A stretch of 64,000 nucleotides of DNA from an uncultured Fastidiosipila sp. Lineage in GTDB: Bacteria > Bacillota > Clostridia > Saccharofermentanales > Fastidiosipilaceae. A program made the translations under genes and the position numbers. Position 1 is the first letter of the stretch. Each line of letters starts with the position of its first letter. The stretch lies in contig CAMYAM010000006.1 of assembly GCA_947253875.1 (NCBI GenBank), forward strand, positions 1 to 64,000, given 5' to 3'. This document shows positions 54,242-61,279 of this stretch, in pieces. The notes under the pieces were generated by a model. That model was not told where the DNA came from. It searched no databases and was given only the letters and a program-made list of their open reading frames with translations.

Positions 54242-55204
54242 ATGGAAAAAACGAAGATGAATACAAATGAAGTTATGAGTGAGCAAAATCAGTCAAAAGG
54301 AAGACGCAAAGCTAGTCTAGGATACTTGAAAATTTTGTTGGCAGGTATGATCTGGGGTACAGGTGGTTACTATGTTATGCAGATGAATAGGCTTGGTGGT
54401 GATCCGACCATAACTGCATTTACTAATCATATTTTTGCCCTGATTCCAATTGCTATAGTTATGCTAATTACTAGAGGAAAAGAAGCGTTCAAGATTTCTA
54501 AGCAAGGTTTAATTTTTGCCATAATTATGGGTGTTTTTACCAAGGCACTATTTAAGCTGGCCTATGACACCTCAGTTAGTCAGGTCGGACAGAGCACAGG
54601 TGCAGTCTTACTTTATACAGCTCCGATATTTATTGCGATTATGTCAGTAGTTTTCTTGAAAGAGAAAATTAGACTCACTAATTATGTAGCTTTAGCACTT
54701 AATCTAGTTGGTGTATTTCTAATGGTAACTGGTGGTAATATACATGAGTTGAATTTACAACCTTTGGGAGTGATTTTAGGAATTACAGCAGCAGCTTTAC
54801 ACGCCTTGAATACTATTCTTGGCAGGTTAGTAGGTAAAGGCGATAACCCACTTACTACAAGTTTTTACATGTTATTGTCTAGTAGTATATTTTTAATCTT
54901 TTTCGCAAAACCTTGGCAAGCAGAAACTATTGCATTGCTAAAAGACGGTAAGTTCTTATTCTGGGCTTTGGTTAGTTCTTTCTTAACTGGAGCAGCAGCT
55001 AATATGTTGTATCTAGGTGGTTTATCCCATGACATCGATACTTCCAAAGCTCCTATATTCTCATCTATTGAGGTTATTATTGCTGTCTTAATGGGAGTAG
55101 TATTGTTAAACGAGAGTATTAATTTGGTTGGAATCTTTGGTATTTTTCTAATGGTGATTTCGATTCTTTTAATGAATCTTAAGAAAAGTAAGTCAGTTGA
55201 ATAA
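54242..55204 (+). CDS. EamA-family (DMT) transporter
   Basis: A 320-residue protein with ten membrane segments in two EamA repeats (WGTGGYYVMQMN near the first; STGAVLLYTAPIFIAIMS; ALNTILGRLVGKG in the second). Family members export or import metabolites such as amino acids or nucleobases. It closely resembles the product of 56789-57700, and the two flank a deaminase gene. GGAG precedes the ATG. Confidence 0.9.
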   Translation: MEKTKMNTNEVMSEQNQSKGRRKASLGYLKILLAGMIWGTGGYYVMQMNRLGGDPTITAFTNHIFALIPIAIVMLITRGKEAFKISKQGLIFAIIMGVFTKALFKLAYDTSVSQVGQSTGAVLLYTAPIFIAIMSVVFLKEKIRLTNYVALALNLVGVFLMVTGGNIHELNLQPLGVILGITAAALHALNTILGRLVGKGDNPLTTSFYMLLSSSIFLIFFAKPWQAETIALLKDGKFLFWALVSSFLTGAAANMLYLGGLSHDIDTSKAPIFSSIEVIIAVLMGVVLLNESINLVGIFGIFLMVISILLMNLKKSKSVE

Positions 55205-55365
55205 TTAGGGTCTCTAAACCAAAGAATTGAATAATAGGAAAAATTTTTAGACTGAAATATTTAAATAAACTGCTATAGTTTATAATGCATGAAAATTTTA
55301 TGTGATAAGTTGTAAAATAAAGTGCGATAGAAATAAAAAATACAAATAAAAATAGGAGGACAAGT

Positions 55366-56640
55366 ATGGTAAAGAAATTTATAAATGCAGTAATTTACAG
55401 ACATCCAGAAGCTAATGAAATTTTGGTAGAAGATGGTAAATTTAAAAAAATTGGTACTAATCTTGGAGAAGCAGATGAGATCATTGATTTAGAAGGCAAA
55501 TTTGTATTGCCACCTTATGTAGACTCACACTTGCATTTAGATTATGTGTATACACTCAGTGATATGGCTGAGATTGGTGCATCTTCAGGTACTTTATTCG
55601 AAGCTATAGAGTTATGGCCAAAATACAAGAACCAAAGAATGACCATGGATAGTGTTAAACGTCTAGCTAAGAAAGGTATTCTTGATGAAGTTTCTCAAGG
55701 TACACAATATATTAGAGCTCAAACAGACGTAACTGATCCAGAATTCAAAGGCCTAAAAGCTATGCTTGAACTCAAAGAAGAAATGAAAGATATTGTTGAT
55801 ATTCAAGTTGTAGCTTTCCCACAAAATGGTATGTACGCTTACAGAACTGAAGATGGTGTAATTGGTAGAGACTTAGTTGAAGAAGCTCTGAAAATGGGTG
55901 CAGACGTTGTCGGTGGTATTCCACACTATGAACCAGCAAGAGAATTCGGCGAAAAATCTGTTCACGATATTGTTAACTTAGCTGTTAAATATGATAAATT
56001 AATCGACTCTCATACAGACGAAACAGATGACGATCAAGCTAGATTTGTTGAGTTGCTCAATGCTTTAGCCTGGATGGAAGGTATAGGCGAGAAGACGACT
56101 GCTTCCCATGTGGTTTCATTTGGTAAAAATAATAATGCCTACGTTTATAGAATGTTAGACTGGTTCAAGAAATCAGGTATTAATATTGTTTCTAACCCTA
56201 CAGAAAATGCATATCTTCAAGGGCGCTTAGATACAGAAAATAAGTTCAGAGGTATTACGAGAATTAAGGATTTAACAGAAGCAGGAGTAAACGTATCATT
56301 CGGACAAGATTCCATTAATGACGCTTGGTACCCAATGGGTAGCGGTAACTTGATGAACGTCCTAGATAACGGTATTCACCTAGCTCAAACAATGAGTCAC
56401 GCAGAAGTTGATAGAGCTTTTGACTACATTACTTATAATGGTGCTAAGACTTTACATATTCATAATGAATACGGCATTGAAGTTGGCAAGAGAGCAAACT
56501 TTGTTGTTCTAGATGGAGATAGTGCCTGGGATTCAATTAGAAGAAGAGTTCAAGTATTGGCATCTGTTCGTGATGGTGAATTCTTGTTCAAGAAGAAAGC
56601 CACAGAGTATGATGTAGCTTTGGATATGGATAGATTCTAG
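55366..56640 (+). CDS. CodA-like amidohydrolase with an altered active site
   Basis: A 424-residue paralogue of the cytosine deaminase at 37116. HLHLD, HTDE and the metal-binding Asp315 are kept, but the cytosine-contact segment GHDD reads GQDS (Ser316 in place of Asp) and SHTTAMHSYN reads SHVVSFGKNN. In E. coli CodA the residue equivalent to Ser316 is Asp314, which contacts the substrate ring, so a different N-heterocyclic substrate is likely. AGGAGG precedes the ATG. EamA transporter genes on both sides suggest it handles an imported compound. Confidence 0.85.
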   Translation: MVKKFINAVIYRHPEANEILVEDGKFKKIGTNLGEADEIIDLEGKFVLPPYVDSHLHLDYVYTLSDMAEIGASSGTLFEAIELWPKYKNQRMTMDSVKRLAKKGILDEVSQGTQYIRAQTDVTDPEFKGLKAMLELKEEMKDIVDIQVVAFPQNGMYAYRTEDGVIGRDLVEEALKMGADVVGGIPHYEPAREFGEKSVHDIVNLAVKYDKLIDSHTDETDDDQARFVELLNALAWMEGIGEKTTASHVVSFGKNNNAYVYRMLDWFKKSGINIVSNPTENAYLQGRLDTENKFRGITRIKDLTEAGVNVSFGQDSINDAWYPMGSGNLMNVLDNGIHLAQTMSHAEVDRAFDYITYNGAKTLHIHNEYGIEVGKRANFVVLDGDSAWDSIRRRVQVLASVRDGEFLFKKKATEYDVALDMDRF

Positions 56641-56706
56641 TAAATTTATTCATGCTGATAAAAAACACTAGACTTATAACATATTTAAATATATAAATAT
56701 AAGAAA

Positions 56707-56737
56707 TAAAACGGCTGCTAAAAAGTAGCCGTTTTGT
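56707..56737 (+). terminator. Rho-independent terminator
   Basis: AAAACGGCT (56708-56716) pairs with AGCCGTTTT, followed by GTT. Confidence 0.75.
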
Positions 56738-56788
56738 TAAGTTATACTGACTTGTGAAAATAAATATTTTTAAGTGGAGAAAATAAAA

Positions 56789-57700
56789 ATGGGTAAGACA
56801 TTAAAAAATGAGGCGATGAAAGGTTATATATTAATACTTTTATCGGGTATTCTTTGGGGGACAGGTGGTTATTGGGTTATCCAATTAAACGCATTTGGTG
56901 TTGGACCTGCAATGACCTCACTTTCGGCACATCTTTTGTCATTAATTCCTATTGGATTAACTATTTTATTTAAGAAAGGGATTTCTGGATTTAAGATATC
57001 TAAACGTGGACTAATCTTTGCAATAGTGCTAGGAATATTTGGTAAAGGTATTTTAAAAATAGCTTATGATGCAGCTACTATTGAGGTAGGGCAAAGTACT
57101 GCTTGTGTCCTACTCTATACTGCTCCTATTTTTGTAACAGTTTTATCAGTGTTATTTTTGAAGAATAAAGTACGTTGGAATACTTATATAGCTTTGGCAT
57201 TGAACCTTATAGGCGTAATTTTAATAGTTACAGGAGGGAATTTTAGAGAATTTAACTTAAGCAGTTGGGGAATTGTTCTGGGATTAATTTCAGCCTTTAC
57301 TTATGCTCTGAACACTATCTTGGGAAGAGTTGCAGGGGAAAATGCTGATCCGCTGGTAGCATCCTTCTATATGATGTTGACTAGTACTACTTTTTTATTC
57401 TTTGTGGCTAAACCTTGGCAAATGGCTAATTTAGACGTTATATTTAATGGCAAATTTATTTTTTGGGCAGTTATAAATTCAGTTTTGACTGCAGCTGTAC
57501 CTAATATGATTTATTTGCAAGGTCTGTCATATGATATAGAAGTTCCAAAAGCAGGTATACTTTCATCTGTTGAAGTCATAGTTGCAACATTTATGGGTGT
57601 GTTCCTGTTGGGAGAAAACATGAACCTAGTAAGTGTCATAGGTCTTTTAGTAATGCTTGGTTCAATAGTCTTGCTAAATTCTAAAGTAGAAGAAGCCTAG
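56789..57700 (+). CDS. EamA-family (DMT) transporter, paralogue
   Basis: A 303-residue transporter, ten membrane segments, about half identical by eye to the product of 54242-55204 (shared VGQST, LLYTAPIF, ALALNLIGV, ALNTILGR, AKPWQ). ATG 56789 has GGAG ten bases upstream; a GTG five codons earlier overlaps that site. A terminator separates it from the deaminase gene, so it has its own promoter. Confidence 0.9.
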   Translation: MGKTLKNEAMKGYILILLSGILWGTGGYWVIQLNAFGVGPAMTSLSAHLLSLIPIGLTILFKKGISGFKISKRGLIFAIVLGIFGKGILKIAYDAATIEVGQSTACVLLYTAPIFVTVLSVLFLKNKVRWNTYIALALNLIGVILIVTGGNFREFNLSSWGIVLGLISAFTYALNTILGRVAGENADPLVASFYMMLTSTTFLFFVAKPWQMANLDVIFNGKFIFWAVINSVLTAAVPNMIYLQGLSYDIEVPKAGILSSVEVIVATFMGVFLLGENMNLVSVIGLLVMLGSIVLLNSKVEEA

Positions 57701-57731
57701 TAAAGTTGGCAAAAACCTAGTTATTGAACTG

Positions 57732-57767
57732 ACCCTCTGAATCTGAAATATGGATGAAGGGGGTTTT
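57732..57767 (+). terminator. Weak Rho-independent terminator
   Basis: ACCCTC pairs with GGGGGT (one wobble) and is followed by TTTTC. Confidence 0.45.
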
Positions 57768-57858
57768 CTATAGTCTGGCAAAGCGAGACATTTTATTGGA
57801 TTTACTCAAAGAACTGTGACATACTTTTTACTGTAAAACTAAGGAGATATTAAAATAA

Positions 57859-58242
57859 ATGCAAGATAATTATAATAATTTTAATAATAATCAATATTCT
57901 AATAATAGTGGATTTTATCCAGGCTATGCCGTAAACAATGGAGTCTCATACTTTGACGGCGGACTGTTTGAGTTGGTAGTATTACGCATTATAGGGACAA
58001 TAGTTACAGTGTTAAGTTTAGGTATATTGTTACCATGGGCTTATTGTAGGGTATATAGCTGGGAGGCAAAGCATACAGTAATTGACGGAAGAAGATTAGC
58101 GTTTACAGGAAGTGCAGTAGGTCTCTTTGGGCAATGGATTAAATGGCTAATTTTATCTTTCATAACCTTTGGTATTTATGGTTTCTGGGTAAATATTAAA
58201 TTGAAAAAATGGAGAACTAAACACACTCACTTTGTGAATTAA
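57859..58242 (+). CDS. DUF898 membrane protein
   Basis: A 127-residue member of the DUF898 (YjgN) family, in the short form common in clostridia. An Asn/Tyr-rich N-terminal tail (1-35) precedes YFDGGLFELV, LPWAYCRVYSWEAKHTVIDG and WIKWLILSFITFGIYGFW, the family hallmarks, with two or three membrane segments. Function unknown. AAGGAG precedes the ATG. Confidence 0.88.
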   Translation: MQDNYNNFNNNQYSNNSGFYPGYAVNNGVSYFDGGLFELVVLRIIGTIVTVLSLGILLPWAYCRVYSWEAKHTVIDGRRLAFTGSAVGLFGQWIKWLILSFITFGIYGFWVNIKLKKWRTKHTHFVN

Positions 58243-58308
58243 AAATTTCTTAGAACTTTTAATTTTTTAGATAAAGGCAAAAAACTTAGACAATAAGAAA
58301 GGATAGCA

Positions 58309-61023
58309 ATGGTCAGGGAAAATATTGCACTAGGTATAATCGCTCACGTTGATGCGGGCAAGACAACTCTGTCTGAATCTATCCTTTATCATGCTGGAGT
58401 AATTAGGGAAAAAGGTCGTGTTGATCATGGTGATGCACATCTAGATACGGATCATCTGGAGAGACAGCGAGGAATTACCATTTATTCTAAACAGGCATTT
58501 TTTCAACTAAGTAATAAGGACTTTTATCTCTTAGATACACCTGGGCACGTTGACTTTACTACCGAGATGGAGAGAGTCCTGTTCGTCCTGGACTACTGCA
58601 TCTTGATAATTAGTGCACCAGAATCTGTTAGTCCCAAGGTCAAAGATCTATGGGAGCTTCTAAAATACTATCAAGTGCCAACTTTTATTTTTGTCAATAA
58701 AATGGATCAAGATGGCATGGATAGAGACAAAATTTTTGCAGAAATACAGACTGAATTAGGTAGTAGGTGCATTGCCTTCCCTGATGATCTCGGAAATTTC
58801 ACTGATGAGCAATGGGAAGATATTGCAGTCAATGACGAGCTTTTGCTAGAGAAATATCTGGAAGCAAAAGCAATAGAAGTACAAGACATTGCTAGACTTA
58901 TCAAAGAACGTAAACTTTTCCCAGTGTACTTCGGTTCTGCACTAAAAGAGTTAGGCATAGAGACTTTCTTAAATGCCATGAAAAGTTACATGAAGCCTAG
59001 AGAATATCCACGAGAGTTTGGCGCACGAGTATTTAAGATTAGTCGAGATGAGCAAAATGCTAGATTGACCTGGATGAAAATTACTGGTGGTAGACTTGAG
59101 ACCAAGAAGAATCTTGAATATCCTGCTTTAACTAATGATAGTGCTGAGAATCAGGATGAGTCAGAGCAGAACAAATTGATTAGCGAGAAAGTCGAGCAAA
59201 TCAGAGTCTATTCAGGCACTAAATATGAAGCAATCCAAACTGCAGAAGCTGGTGCAGTCGTTGCGGTAACTGGATTAAAAGATTCATATATAGGTTTAGA
59301 TATTGGTGGAGAACAAGAACGTTTAAATGCTACCAATAGTCCAGTTTTAAAATACAAAATAATTCTTACGGATGGAGAAGATGCTTATAGAGCACTTAAG
59401 TTGTTGAGGACATTTGAAGATCAAGATCCATCACTTAATTTCCAGTATGAGCAAAGAACACAAGAAATAACTGTCAATATTATGGGGCAGGTGCAGATGG
59501 AGACCTTGCAGAGTAGAGCTCAAGAAGAGTTTAATTTAGCAATTGACTTCTCTGATCCGGATGTAATTTACAAAGAAACTATAAGAGAACCTGTATTTGG
59601 TATTGGGCACTTCGAACCACTGCGACATTACGCTGAAGTAATTGTGAAACTAGAACCATTAGAGAGAGGTAGTGGGATAGTTATAGAGAATCAGTGCTCT
59701 AGAGATACACTCAAGGCTAATTGGCAGAGTTTAATTCTCTCAACTCTCAAAAGTAAACGACACAAGGGTGTACTGACTGGTAGTGACCTCACGGATGTGA
59801 AAATCACTCTAATGCATGGTATTGCTCATGAGAAACATACTTCAAGTGGGGACTTCAAGCAGGCAAGTATTCGTGCTGTAAGACAAGCCTTGATGCAGGC
59901 TGAATCTATTTTGCTAGAACCAATGTATGAATTGAACTTGAACATTCCTCAGAATTACTTGGGCAAAGTCATGACAGAAATTGACCTCTTAGGTGGAACT
60001 TTGGATGCACCTGAAATAGAGGGAGATTTTGCTACGGTTAAGGGCAGTATTCCTGCGAGAAATTTAGGAGAGTTTACCAGAGACCTGCAAGCATATACTG
60101 GAGATGAAGCTAGAATTTCTTTCAAGTTAGGGGGATACTCTGAGTTAAAAGCTGCGGAGTCAATAGTTGAAGCGCATAATTATGACCCAGAAGCAGACTT
60201 GAACAACCCTGTAGATTCTGTCTTTTGTGCGAATGGAGCAGGATTTATTGTGCCATGGGATGAGGTGGAAGAGTTTTTCCACTCTAAAGATAAACTTAGA
60301 GAATTCAAGCTGGCTGAGTTAAATGACAAGGATTTTTCAAAGTCATATCCAACTACAAATATCATACGAAATCCATTGCAAGGTACCTCAAAAGAAGCTG
60401 GTATAGATCACGCTGAGCGTCAAAGGCGTATAGTCAAAGAGGATAGTGAACTTAAACAGATTTTCGAAAGGACCTACGGAGCAGTAGATAAGCCAAAGAA
60501 AAGACCCGAGCGAAGAGAAAATAAGCCGGCAAAAACTGCTGCAAGAAATTTCAACGATAAAGAGAAAGCTGCCTTAGCTAATAAACTTAATGAAGGCCGA
60601 AAGTCTTATCTTTTAGTTGATGGATATAATGTTTTGCATGCTTTGCCAGAACTTAAGAAATTATCTGAGACTGATATCAATGCTGCTCGAGACAAGTTAA
60701 TTGACATTCTTATAAACTACCAAGGCTTCAGGTCGGAGAAGGTCATCTTAGTATTCAATGCCTACAAGGTCAGAGGTGGTCGAGAGAGTGTTGAAGATTA
60801 CTCCGGACTATCCGTTGTCTACACCAAAGAAGCCGAAACAGCAGATAAGTATATTGAACGAGCTACTCATGAAAAAGTTAAGCAAAACGCTATTGTTAGG
60901 GTTGCTAGCTCTGATGCCTTGGAGCAGGCGATTGTGTTTGGTGCAGGAGCCTTGCGTATGTCAGCAAGAGAGTTCTGGCTGCATATTGCTTCTGTTGAAG
61001 ATGAGATTAGAGAGATGTTGTAG
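58309..61023 (+). CDS. Translational GTPase (TetM/EF-G-like) fused to a YacP/Rae1-like NYN nuclease
   Basis: A 904-residue fusion. Residues 1-235 are a translation-factor G domain: AHVDAGKTTLSES (12-24), RGIT, DTPGHVDF and NKMDQDG. Domains II to V of the ribosome-protection type follow to about 690. After a basic linker (about 725-760) residues 765-904 match the YacP/Rae1 NYN domain, with LLVDGYNVL (Asp771, Asn774) and VASSDALEQ. Rae1 of B. subtilis cuts mRNA in the ribosomal A site. The fusion would place that nuclease on a ribosome-binding GTPase. Stand-alone tetracycline resistance is not implied. AGGA precedes the ATG. Confidence 0.9.
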   Translation: MVRENIALGIIAHVDAGKTTLSESILYHAGVIREKGRVDHGDAHLDTDHLERQRGITIYSKQAFFQLSNKDFYLLDTPGHVDFTTEMERVLFVLDYCILIISAPESVSPKVKDLWELLKYYQVPTFIFVNKMDQDGMDRDKIFAEIQTELGSRCIAFPDDLGNFTDEQWEDIAVNDELLLEKYLEAKAIEVQDIARLIKERKLFPVYFGSALKELGIETFLNAMKSYMKPREYPREFGARVFKISRDEQNARLTWMKITGGRLETKKNLEYPALTNDSAENQDESEQNKLISEKVEQIRVYSGTKYEAIQTAEAGAVVAVTGLKDSYIGLDIGGEQERLNATNSPVLKYKIILTDGEDAYRALKLLRTFEDQDPSLNFQYEQRTQEITVNIMGQVQMETLQSRAQEEFNLAIDFSDPDVIYKETIREPVFGIGHFEPLRHYAEVIVKLEPLERGSGIVIENQCSRDTLKANWQSLILSTLKSKRHKGVLTGSDLTDVKITLMHGIAHEKHTSSGDFKQASIRAVRQALMQAESILLEPMYELNLNIPQNYLGKVMTEIDLLGGTLDAPEIEGDFATVKGSIPARNLGEFTRDLQAYTGDEARISFKLGGYSELKAAESIVEAHNYDPEADLNNPVDSVFCANGAGFIVPWDEVEEFFHSKDKLREFKLAELNDKDFSKSYPTTNIIRNPLQGTSKEAGIDHAERQRRIVKEDSELKQIFERTYGAVDKPKKRPERRENKPAKTAARNFNDKEKAALANKLNEGRKSYLLVDGYNVLHALPELKKLSETDINAARDKLIDILINYQGFRSEKVILVFNAYKVRGGRESVEDYSGLSVVYTKEAETADKYIERATHEKVKQNAIVRVASSDALEQAIVFGAGALRMSAREFWLHIASVEDEIREML

Positions 61024-61063
61024 GGTGGAGACGTTTTCGTTCCACGCTCACTAAAAATTGAAC

Positions 61064-61163
61064 AAAATAAAACTCCTCAAGTTTGAGGAGTTAAAATGCT
61101 CCAACGAGCTACTGAAAAACAGCGATTTCCAAAAATTGTTATTTGAACTCGATGTGTATTTCT
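61064..61163 (-). ncRNA. Probable tracrRNA of the type II CRISPR system
   Basis: Minus strand, divergent from cas9. After a consensus promoter the RNA would read AGAAATACACATCGAGTTC and AAATAACAA (anti-repeat-like, ending in the GAGTTCAAATAA seen in type II-A tracrRNAs), then hairpins GCTG/CAGT (61123-61111) and GCTC/GAGC (61109-61098), then the terminator AACTCCTCAA/TTGAGGAGTT (61092-61071) with TTATTTT. The T-run is only on the minus strand. No CRISPR repeat is in the window to confirm the pairing. The plus-strand frame over this stretch is a by-product. Confidence 0.75.
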
Positions 61164-61169
61164 ATGTTT

Positions 61170-61198
61170 ATTATTAAGCATAATTTTAATAATGTCAA
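61170..61198 (-). promoter_or_regulatory. Promoter of the tracrRNA
   Basis: Minus-strand TTGACA (61198-61193), 17-base spacer, AATAAT (61175-61170), five of six to consensus. Start expected near 61163. Confidence 0.78.
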
Positions 61199-61279
61199 GT
61201 TTGTTCTCTTGCATAAATTTCTAGTTAATATAAAATTAAAATTAGTGAAATTGACAAATAGAGTTTTGCGGAGGGTGAC

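Noticed and set aside
58309..61023. Tetracycline resistance gene
   Set aside because: The GTPase part resembles TetM/TetO, but the C-terminal NYN domain and length differ from resistance proteins; resistance cannot be claimed.
61025..61045. Hairpin GTGGAG...TTCCAC after the GTPase gene as a terminator
   Set aside because: The stem is bulged and no T-run follows on either strand.
61024..61279. CRISPR array
   Set aside because: No direct repeats of 30 to 40 bases occur anywhere near cas9 within the window; the array must lie beyond 64000 if present.
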